64,000 bases of DNA from Phorcus lineatus (lineage: Eukaryota; Mollusca; Gastropoda; Trochida; Trochidae), in NCBI GenBank assembly GCA_921293015.1, contig OV121084.1, positions 26,226,946 to 26,290,945 on the forward strand, in the 5' to 3' direction. The notes under the pieces are model-generated. The model did no database searches. It saw only the letters and a program-made list of their open reading frames with translations, and had not been told where the DNA came from. Numbering within the stretch: the first letter of the stretch is position 1; every line of letters begins with the position of its first letter. The translations under genes and the position numbers were made by a program. This document shows positions 51,601-63,600 of the stretch, in pieces.

Positions 51601-54600
51601 GCCCTCATGTTTCACCACAATGCATAGCCACAATTGTGATGTGAGCTTTTTCCTTGCAATGATTCAAGCAACATGGTAAAAGTGAAATACTCTTGAAAGT
51701 GTTGTTAAACCCAAAATAACCTCACAGCAAAAATTCATTCCTCAAACATTACCTAAAAGAAATGTTTTACAATATGATATGCTCTAACAGAACTAGAGAG
51801 TATCTGCTTCTGCATTCTGTCTCAGGGAAAACATATATGTTCTTGCTCCACTGATATCCCATGGGATATAACCCCACTAAATGTTAGGCGCTGTGATCCA
51901 GCCAGTCAAACCATTTTAGCACAATGGTTTATAAGATTTCAGCCATCTACAGAGTTTCCTATACTTCAGTCGGCTTTTGCTCTTCCACATAATTGTGACG
52001 TCCTTAGATGAGTGAGTTACAATTATTATATATTATATTTTATCAAAGTAGGTGTTGTATATACCGTATTCGACTTAATAACCGCCCACTCCCCTATAAG
52101 CGCCCACCAACCACGTTTTTGACTGAACAATATGAGTCCTGATTTAGCGCCCACCTCTCAACATTGCTTACCTTGCATGCTGATTCATTGAGTGAGGTTT
52201 TTCAGTCTTGCAATAAGTCTTTTACTTCCACTAAAGTGAAGAATACAGGGTATTTCAAGACCTCCAGCCACCATCAAAATGATAAAAGTTATAAAACCAT
52301 ATTTCAAAGACATATATCGTAAGAAACCACTTTCAAGACTAAACTTGAGGACAATTTTTATCGTTTTAATTAGCGCCCCCTTTTACCAATTTTTTAAGCG
52401 CCCCGGGCGCTTATCACGTCGAATACGGTATGTTTGAAAACACTGTTAGAACCTGTAGTAGGTCTGCAGCCATCCACCAAAATGAATGCAAGTGGTGCAA
52501 TTCGAGAGTGAAGTCATAAGTTCTGCTACATTTTGTCATATACAAAGTAATCTAGTTTAGGTTACTTTTTATGTCAGTACCATAAAACTTCTGCTTTTAT
52601 TGTGTTTTTCTTAATACTTAACCATTATGGTCATAGCAACAGAGAGACATTGACCATCAGATACTTCAAAGGAATGGTTTCATTGGTTTTTGGAATTTGT
52701 TTGAATTTTGTTCAAAATGGGCCCTGTGTTCACATTGTTTGCCATGGGTGAGTGCAAATCGTAGTTACCATTTTAGGAAATTTTCTGTAACTGAACCAAG
52801 AGCTGTTGAATGGTTTTGCCTAAACTGAACCTAACCTAATTTTAGGAAAACAAGTAGGGCCAAAGGGTGTTAGCTGCTTTTTATCTTGAGTTTATGTGTA
52901 AGGTGATTGGCTACATTTAAGCCAGTAATCACTTATAAGTTTCAAAAGACAAGAGAAAATATTCAAGGCAATTCAATAAAAAGTTCTATTTCTGTTGAAG
53001 GTTTTGGAGAGGAGGATTCTGACTGGGAGTTTGGAGACAACATCCGCCTCCAGCAAGACATCAACCGTCTCCGAGCAGAGACGTCCAGACTTCAGGGAGA
53101 GCTACAGCATTGGAAATCTGTTGCTGGGCAACTGGTGAGTGTCATTAGTTACCAGCCTAACTGGAAACCATCTGCTCTTTCTGTTCAACTGTTCAGAGTG
53201 TCTCTATTTAAGGTCCTGCAGGTTAGCACATATGGAGTTAGCCCGGATGAATTATTTGCTTGCATGCTTTGCTTTCTGTCAATATTAAAGAATGGTTTGA
53301 TGGTAAAAGGTCCCAGTGTAGCAAGCTATTTTTCCCCAGTTTAAACTTTCCTCACAGAGAGAGTAGCTTTGGCCAGTTTTTCCCTTTGCAAGGTCTTTCC
53401 TAGGCTAAGGTGACATTAAGGCCTTAGACTTCTAAACCTCTGAATTGATAAAAAACCTGTAAAAATATTTGTTACAGGTTTCTTTTGGGTGAAAGGGCTT
53501 GTAAAAAGGTGCAACTAGGCTGGTCAAAACGTATCTAGAATAACAGTCTGAAATACCTTTAATATACCAAAATGTGGTGTGTTGGTATGTGGTTTGGGGA
53601 AGCAGCTGTGGTGAATGTAATAATGTCTTGTTTCTGACTATTTTTATTTGATGTGACCATTAACCAATACTCTGTTTGCTCATGGCTTGTCAATGGCAGC
53701 AACTTGGTTGGATAGAGTAGGGGCGGCGCTAACCTACGCTATAGAGTTGGGAAGTGAGTTAGAGACCATAGATGCGGATCAAATGAATGATTTACAACGG
53801 TACAAGGGAAAAATATAAGTTATGGGGGGGAGAGTCAGTCAGTCAGAAGGGGGTCAAACGACCCCCAAAACGTCACATTCAAATTTGGAAACTTTTCGAG
53901 AGTCATTACTGTGTTTTGATGGTACTCCCCCTCTACTTGGTTGGATAGAGTATGTGTTGAGATATGTGGAATGGTCCACTTGTAGTTCTTTACCGATGAT
54001 AAATTCAAGTACACAAGCCAAAATGGTTAATGACATAAATCACCTAGACTATAATTTATTTCATACACAGGTAACCAACTTCCATATTTCATTTCAATCA
54101 CATTGTCTTGTTACTTTCTCGGAGCCAACTACCACCTTAAACCTGAGTAATGTTGCCAACTGCTCTTGAACTAGAGGTTGTAACTTTGAAAGAAATTCAA
54201 TTCCTTTGCCCTACTTATATATCCATAAATCTGCTAAGTAATTCCTATTTCCACACCAATCTGATTCTACTTTTGGATACTTAGGTCTGATAAGGCGTGA
54301 ACAGGCTAAATAGTCCGAAATTGGTTTGTTTCAACCTTCAAGAAGGCTATTTATGTGTATAGGCTGAACTGCTGGAAGTAGTTTGTGCTCTTATCATGTG
54401 AAAGCCTGAGTTGTCAGCCAACTTGTCGGGCAAGTTGAAGCTAAGTCTTGCTGATAAAGTGAGCAGCTCGTGGAAATCTGATAGGACAACGCTTCGAGCA
54501 AACAAAACTCAACTGACAGGGAAGGTCAAGAGTAAGGGTACGCAGACATGTTCCTGCCTGTCTCACACACGTTCAGCATGACGTAGAGTTACCTCCCCTG

Positions 54601-57600
54601 ATAGTATCATCCATTGATTTTTGCCTCATTTGTCAACCTGTAGCATTCGCCCCTTTATTGCAATCTTTATTAATACAGGTTTATTGACAGTTTTGTTACT
54701 TGAAGATAAGGTGAATAAAAGAGCAACGCTTCCCTCTACTGAATGCTCTAATAACTGAGTAATTTATGATAATGATTAATTGTATGATAAATGACAGCAT
54801 AGGCAAATTCATCAAAAGTTTTGTATTACTAGTTTGATTTCTGTAGATTGGTCCGTTTGAAAAGAAAGATATCTAGTTTTACACATTTATCTGCTGAGTA
54901 ACTTAGTTAAAACTTTTGACAGTTTTTTTAACTACTGAATCAGGCAGGAAGAAAGTGAAAAAAAGGTAAATGGTTATTTACCAAAAACATCCTGCTATAT
55001 CAGCGTATTTGTGTCTGCAAAGTTTCTATGATGCCATGATATCTAACAAGGCAAATTCCTCTGACAGCTGGTTAATCACGGCTATTAATATGCTTGTTTT
55101 AAGAGAATATTTGATATCCCAAATAACTGTCCTTACTGCTTGTAATAATACGTTAAAAACTGGTTGAATTCAGATACCGCTTTTGAAGAGTTGTTCTTGA
55201 AAGATAATGTTGTTGGAAAATATTTTTATTTTTTATTTGAATGATGATGAAAATAGAGAATAAAGTTATTCGGTTTCGTTGAGGACTTTGAGGAGGTGGG
55301 ATCATTTTTCTTCTTACTTGAAATGTAGTATTGAGAAGTTACAGAGGTTGGGTGTTTATTATTATTGTGAAAACTTTCAGATGATATTGACCTTGTTTTG
55401 GTCTTAAAGTATGAAGAATTAAGCATTGTTCTTCTATTCATGAAAGCATAGGTATGAAAATTTCAAGGATCACAGTTTCTTCATTTTTGGTTTTGTAAAT
55501 AATCGTCATTCGTTTTACTTTTAATTCAATGGATAGACATGGATGTTCCTGATGAGAGGTATTTATTTTATATAATGTTTCCAAGGAAAATGATATCATT
55601 TTCGATAATCTGTTGTATTTAGTATTTCAAGGATACTCAGAATTGATAATTGGGCATCAAATAATATTAATGTAAGATTTTTCTCCAATGTGTACTAAAA
55701 AGACATCTCGATTTCCTTTTTAGTGACAGTTGGTGCTTTTTTAAAAATAAAATATATCTTGTTAGTGTAGTCACCTTTATTACACAGATAAGATACAGTC
55801 TATTTCAAATTTTGACAAGCCTTTATATCATTTATACACAAATGGAAATAATCCCTACAATAATTTCCAGACAAGTATCCCAGTCATACTATCTCTTCAA
55901 TGAGTCTCAATCTCCATGCTTAGAGACGATTTTATTCAGTAATAATGGTGTGATCTTATCAGCTGCAGTCTTATCTCTGGTTGGTTTGTGTTTAGTCTTC
56001 AGTGTCCGCTGTGTGGCTGTTCGCTCAGCTTTATCTCTGCAGCTCCTGGAGGACTAAATCCTCACTGAATCTGGCCGCATACGAAGGGCCCCTGATCACC
56101 AAGTTGGCGCATTTATCTTTCGGGACATTTCAGTTGCTAGGACAGGGAAGAATTTTGTGCAAACTTGGTCCTCATGTTATCAAGTTGTGAGTTGGCAAGA
56201 CTGCGACTCCAAAGGAAGGACGAGGCTCGTACAGCTCCCGTCCTGGTGCGAGCCGGCCATTACTGATACACAGACTTTCAGGTTGACAGTTCAGCTATGT
56301 AAATGAGTTTTATATCTACATGTAGTGACTGTAAAGTTCTCCATGTACTTCAGGATGAACAGTGTTTCTGATAACTCAAGCGGTTGGAAAATCTGTTCAC
56401 TTTGAAAGAAGGACAGCTCATGTTCGCTTACTTTGGTCTTCTGAGTCAGCTATCACTGCAACATTCTAATGTGGACAAGTTGGCTATCAAGATCGGACGT
56501 TTTTTTATTCCTGTTGCACATGGCAGGATTTTCGAGGCACATTTCTCCTCATAACTCAAGCTGTTGGACAGTTTGTTCACTTTGCCTCACCTAGCAGGCC
56601 GGTAATTGGCTAATCTGAGACTTGGCGGCCATCTTGTTTGTGCTGACATCTGTGTTACCACAGCACTTAAGGATTTGCTGTGAATAAATGGAAATCAATT
56701 GTTTGAATTGGGAAACCAAGAGCTCTGTTTAGTTGTCTAACTCATACAGGGTACGTAACATGATCTGTTTGACAACTTTGGCTAATTGATTTGTCTCCTG
56801 AATTGATTAATAAGTGTTCTGTGGTCAATCAATGGAAAAGTCTGTGTAAAACACATCAGACATTTTTTTTATACTGTTTTTTAATTCTTATTAATGTAAG
56901 TCCATTTACTTATTTTTATATTTAATTTTTATTCCAGAGTCAAACGGGAGCCACCAATGAAGAGTTTGAAGCAAATAATGCTGAGATCATTCAGCTCAGG
57001 GACCGAGTCCAGGTTGGTTTTACCTTTAGTTTCACCTTTAGTTTTAGTTTTATCTGTAGTTTTATCTTTAGTTTAACCTTTATTTTTGTTTCACATTCAG
57101 ATTTACTTTTTGTTTCACCTTTAGATTCACCTTTAGTTTCATTTTAGATTACCTGTTTATTTTTACCTTCAGTTTCACCTTCATTTTAATCTAGAATTTT
57201 ACCAAGAGGTTTACAATTAGTTTATTAGTTTGACAGTTTTCTGGTAATTTTGCCATTTTACTGTTGGTTTTAATGCTATTTTCTTGTTTCCAACGTTTGG
57301 TTTTGCTGTTGATAAAACATGACCATTATCTTTATGTTCAGTTTTATTTTCTGTCAAACCATTTCTTTTACTGTAAATCATTTTTGGTCAAATAGATTGT
57401 TATTGAAATCCTTTAATTGAAGATTTTGAAACTAAAACATGCAATTTGTGAAATTTTAGGATTGTAAAATTGTAAATAATATGAGCAGTTTGTCTCAAGA
57501 AAATTTAACAAAGAAACTCTCAAAGTCCTGGTGTTTCTTTTTGTGGATCAATGGCCAATTCAAGACTCCTATCGTTAACGACTTGTGATTTTTGCTAATT

Positions 57601-60600
57601 GTCACTCAAACTGGTTAACAGTAATCAATCAAACAATTCAGTTGTTTTGTTGGATCTGTGGGAATAATTTACTAATCAATATGTAATTTATACCATAACA
57701 GAAAAGATATTGTATGATAATTTATTCATCCGCGAGATTCATCTGCCAATGGTAATCAATGAGTTCAGATCAATATCTAGTCTTAGTGAGTTACTAATTA
57801 CTACTGTTGATGTTAAGTAGTGGTCGGTATGAACGCTAATGATAATTATTATGTAAATCTGTCTCCATGTGTATCAATGTGCGTTCATAGAATTTATCTT
57901 GGTAAGTTGGGTCAACTGTTTTAAAAAATTAAGCATATTAAAAATATCTGTCAATTTTTTATTAGGTTTGTAAGTGTATCTTAAATAGTTTAATGATTGA
58001 AGGGGGTAATCATAAACAAATCAAAGCTCTTCCTCATAGCTCTTAAAGCTCTCTTGAATATAGATAAGGTGGATATACTTATCTAAAACATTTTTTAGTT
58101 TGAGGGAAACTTCAAACCTGTCTTTGAAACCAGGGCCTAAATTCTAAAATCTTCCTTACAAACCAAAATCTATCAAAGTTAGTTGTACTAATAGCGACAT
58201 TGTTCAAAGCTAACATTTGGGTGTTCTTGTGACCATGGAGAAAACTTGAGTTTCTATTTTTTTAAATATAGCGCACTTGTAACCGAGATTTCGAGGGAAA
58301 ATGTGAGTCTAGTGGCACCTGTTTGAATGAAGGGTTCAATGTTACACATACTTGATTCTGAAATAAGCCATGCATCTAAAGGATAACTTGTCTCTGTTAG
58401 GAACTGGAGCTGCAGGTGTCTCAAGCACGGGAACATCAGCAGCACGAGGTTATCTCCCTTCAGGATGTCTACACAGAGAAAATGGCCACCTTGAAGAAGA
58501 AGCATAAACAGGAAGTGACCGAATTCAAACAACAAATTCAAGCGTTGGAACAACAGCTTGCAGATGGTAAGATCAATTCTTTTTATAAATTGCCATCATT
58601 ATAAAACCTACATTGCTGATTTGAAATGACTAAATAATGGAGGTTAAGAGGGATGTCTAGTTTAGAAGGTTGTGAGGTTAAGATAGATGTTTTCTTCAGA
58701 ATAGGCCTTGTTTACATCATTCGTCTCATTTGCAACAGATGAAGTAAGATATGTTATACGCTTCAGGTCGTGACAGTGACAGCGGGCGGCAGGGCTCCTC
58801 CAATCTCCCGGAGGCCGATCGTGTAAATCTGGGGTCAGATTCAGAGGTCGAAAATCTGAGACGAGAACTCCACAACATCCAGGGTCAACTCAACCAGGTC
58901 ACAGCTGAAAAAAACAAAGTAGGTAACACTAACAAAATATGCAATTAATGATAATCAACTATGGAAAGTGAGAAAAGCTAATTTCATTGTAGTGCCTGTT
59001 TGTGAAAAATCACACTTTAGGATAATATTCTAAATCATGCACTAGTAATCCGACTGTTTACCTAAGGTATCACTTTTTAATCTGAAAAATGGCTTTGTGT
59101 TCAGATTGAGGCTTGTATTAAGGCTTTTTACATCAGGTATCTCTTTGAATCTTAAAATGGCTGTGTGTTCAGATTGAGGCTGCAAAGCGCCACCTGGAGG
59201 GAGTGTTGGAGGAGCTGCAGGCGGAGGTGACGCGTGTACAGGGGGAGAGAGATGAATATCTGAATCGTGTGGAGGAGCTGGACAAAACTATCTCTGCTCA
59301 GCGCAAAGAGATGGAGACACTGAGACAATCAACAGAGACAGAGACTGCAAGACTTACTCAGGCTCTTGAAAGTAAGTAAAGTAAACAAGAAGATTGTATT
59401 AATTTAGGTTCCAAAAATGAAAACATTATCAGTTGTAATGTTCTCTCAAGGCTGACATTTAGATTTATCAATCTGAAGTTAGGTTTTATCTAACAAGCGA
59501 AAGAGGATGGAATGTTACGCATTTATCTTACACATTTTCTGCATACATCATGTTCCTAATAAACTCACCGATTGTTCTTCAAGTTTCTCTTAGTACCATA
59601 TTTCAATAAAATACTTCTGTCCTGGATTTTCAATGATGTTCTGTTATTAAGACATTCATAAGTTTCATACATTACATTTACTTGCGATTTCCTTAGTGCT
59701 GAGAACTGTCACAGATGCTAGATTCTAAATATACATGTCCATATCCTAATTTCAAAAATGTCAGATGAAGTCTGCCATATTGGATCCTTTCCTGTGCCCT
59801 AAAATTGGTTGATGGCTCTTTTGCTCAATTACACTTCTCCATTTTCATTGTTTTCCGCTTTCTTATATATGATTAGGGGGTCTTCCAATATCCAATCAAA
59901 TCAAATTCATACAAAGTGTCCTGTTGTTTGTTGCAGAAGCCCACATTGAGAAGAGGGCTGTAGATACAGAGCTTCAACAGGTTGGCCTTGCTTTGTTTGA
60001 AGCAAAGCAACAACTCTTGGATCAGCTGGATGCAAACCATGTACTGTCAAGACTTATCTCCCTTGATGAGAGTTCTCTCCCTTTTTTGACTAACTCGCAT
60101 GGCAGTTCAATCTGTTTCATTGCTTGTAGATGCTCGTCATCATTTCAGCATCTATTTTGATGTCGCTAATTTATATATCTGATCTGAATTCAATTCTTGT
60201 TCCGGAGATTTATTAAGAAAACTCATCTTTGAACTGCATGAGTTTCATCTAGATACAGCATGGATTGCATCCAGATTCTAGCAAAAAGATTCCTATTGAA
60301 AAGTATTTTTGGAAAGATATCCTTATGCTTTAGTTAATGGAAATATCATAAAGCATGGTTTGCATCTAGATTGACACAAATTATCATGTTTGAAAAGATA
60401 GTGAATTTTTGCTACCAAAAACTTTTGGCTATTGAGATAGTGATCAACTTTACTATCTAAATAATTTTGTATGAGTGTGAGTGAGAGTGTGCATGAAATC
60501 TTCTGCCCGTTAGATTTTCCTGATAGCATGGACTGTCTTCTACTTCGCATGGTCATCACTAGAATTGCTCGCTGTTTTTTCAAAACTGATGAAGGAATGC

Positions 60601-63600
60601 AGTAGATACCACACAGTGTGGAATTGCGCTTAACCTCAGTACAGAAAATCTTGATTAAAAAAATTATTTCAATCCACATAACTTTTGGATATCTAATTAA
60701 ATTTTAAGAATTTCTATTTTGTGACGGGATTATGCTTAAAGATATTTTAATATCATTGTATCTACAATCGCCAGAAATGTCGTAAAACCTCACTTTATTA
60801 TGTAATGCATATAACATTTTTCATAACTGAAGAACTAATCTCCATAGTGAGCTACTCGTTACTGTAATTCAGTAATGAATCGTGTTGCTGTATGCACCTC
60901 TATAGACCAAGTGATTTTGCAGGCGGACACACTTGAGTTGCTAGGCGACCTGCAACATGCTCGACATCACATGTACTCGGATGGAACACGGAGACGTAAC
61001 AATCTCCTGCAGGAAAAACAGAAAATTGCTAATCAGATATATCTCTTGGGGCAGAAGGTTAGCCGCATGTGAAATGTGTGAAAGGCTTTTGATAGGAATA
61101 GGCAAGGCAATAACTAAAATCTACACATAGCATCTGCTGATATTATTTACAGCATACTCACAGTCACTAGGTTAAGACATCTCCTCTTGATATTTCTATG
61201 AAATTGGACAATGAACCAAATTGATTGGCAATTAGTCTTAAATTTATCCACTGATTGTTAATTAGACAATAAAAATAAGACAGTCTGTTATCAGTCTTAT
61301 TAAAATTGACCTTGTTCAGAGAAATAAATTGTACAAAATATTCCCTTCATCAGATAAGAACTCAATCAGTGGTTTCCTCTCCACATGACTTTAGTCCTGA
61401 GACAGGGTTGTTTTTATTAGACTGTGATCTCCATGAGACTAAACTCTGACCTCTACAGCAGGGAGATGTCAAGTCGGAGCTCCTCGAGTCCAAGATGTTG
61501 ACTGCTCATCTATCAGCTGAGGCGGCATCCATAATTGAGTCTCTCGGCAACCCTGCCCACCAGCAGCTCACAGCAGGTTAGTCTTGATATTAACTTTGAA
61601 ATGGACTTACTCTTATACTCCATATATACATTTAAGTGAAGCAAGATCATTGGAGTATTGTCATTACATGAAAGACTTAGTCTTGCACATGACAATTTTG
61701 TTTTTCCAAAATATATATTGTTTTAATTTGCTTAACTTGACTAGGATTGTATTCTAGTTTACTGAACATATAGTTCATTAACCAAACTTTTACAGACGAC
61801 GAAATTAAGGGAAATTAAAAGTAGACATTAACACTAAGGAACATCTGAAAAATTAGCCAGAACTCATCCAGCTTTTGAAATATGATAATTATAGAGAGTA
61901 GCCAGAGTAGTGGTTATTTTTTAGCCTGTTGAATGGCACCAAGAGCTAGAGGGTTAACTTGGGAAGACGGTCCAACATTATAAAACTCTCACTTGACCAG
62001 AATCTCTTTCACTAGCCGTTTAATAACTTCTGTTCTGTCTGTATCTCTTGTTTAACTATTCCATCCACAGAATCTTTTCACTAGCCTTAGGAAAATTTCT
62101 GTATCTCTCCCCAGAGCTGGTAGGTTCCCTGGAGAAGGAGAACCGGTACCTGAAGGAGCAGGGTTTGAAATACCAAGAGCAGATAACTCTGATGGAACGG
62201 GCGGCCGAGACCCTGGGGGAGGAGCGGAGACGCAGTGAGGAGACCATCATCAGACTCAAGCAGCAGCTCAAGGATAAGACAACTGGTAGGTCAGCTTATT
62301 TTGCCTGCAAATGAACATGGGGTTTTGGTTCAGGAAAGTATTCATCAGTAATTTCAAACTAATGGTAAGAGGAAATTGAGAAAGAGAATATCATATTACA
62401 TTTTAGTCCTTAACTTGCTTGAGTACTCTTTTGATGAGCCAAATTTTTTTTAATTACATATTTGATGTAGATTAGAATAAAGAAAATCAACCACCAAAGT
62501 GTTATATTATAGATAAAAATGGCAAGTTAAAAACCCTGTTAAAAGTTACTAGCCCAGATGCGGACAATACCAGGTACTGTTGGACCTAGAGTATTTTAGA
62601 TAAAGAATGAATTACAGGATATGGGTTGTATTCATTCTATTTCAAAGCTGTATCTTTTATTTGTACAAAATAAATCTTGATTTCTCATATGCTGTTCAGA
62701 TACATACTTTGGTTCCTATTAATGCTGGGGCGGGATAGCGCAGTGGTTAGCGCGTTCGGCTTCGGATCAGGAGGTCCGTGGTTCGAATCCCGCCAGGGGC
62801 TCGACAACTTTGTCTGCAGTAGAGAACTGTTCTACACGCAGTCGGGTTTGGGTGCAATGCTACACTGAAATTCAGCGCAGTACCACCCATGGTTCGCTAG
62901 TTCCAGCCGATGCTCGCAGGTTTCACCGCAATGCATAGCCACAATGGTGTTGCAGGCTTTCTCCCTGCAACAATACTAGCAGCCGCGATATAAGTGAAAT
63001 ACTCTTGAAAGCGGCGACCAACCCCAACTCACCTCACCTCCTATTAATGCTAAACTTCTTTCCTTGAACTTAAAAGCACATTGATCTCACGGTTTAAGAC
63101 GTGATCTCTTGCATCTTTCCAGACTATGAGGAGAATTCAAGTACAGCCTCAACACTACAGGACAGTTTGTCCATGGACAGTGACAGGTGAGTGGACATAA
63201 TCAGCTCCCTGAGGTCTCCCTCAATAACTAGCTTGATGTCAAAATAATAGATACCTGATTATTGGAAGAAAATAGATTCTGAACTTTTTGCATGAGCTGT
63301 CTAAGATTTATGATTTTGTTTCCCTTGGTGTCATTCGCTTTACAGCTTTAGCCTTAAGCTCAAGACAAAGTAAACCTTTCAACACTGCCTTTTTAGGCTA
63401 AAATCTGTAAATGGAATATAATCTTGGACTTCTGAAGTATTTTCCTGAAGTAAAATCACAGATGAAAATTTCAACAAACAATATCTTATTAGGCACATCA
63501 GTTTTGCATGTAAACCCTCCCCTTTGGTGTTGATAATATATATTCATTAAACATCTTATTATTTGCTCTTTTCATTCATTGATATCCTACTCCTGCGGTT

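Larger units (their letters stand above)
59372..62114 (+). other. TRIP11 introns 9-12, nothing beyond listed exons
   Basis: Introns 59372-59936, 59981-60922, 61058-61461 and 61577-62114 show no transposon or RNA gene. A diverged copy of the dispersed block seen near 8.9 kb (acagggttgtttttattagact) lies at about 61400-61425. Confidence 0.45.

Noticed and set aside
53822..54169. 115-codon frame in TRIP11 intron 5
   Set aside because: Begins in a G run, has no domain and no conserved exon borders; likely chance.
62735..62800. Apparent tRNA gene
   Set aside because: A and B boxes are present, but the sequence continues into a SINE body with target duplications and does not need a cloverleaf. 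It is the SINE head. The same applies at 1690-1760.
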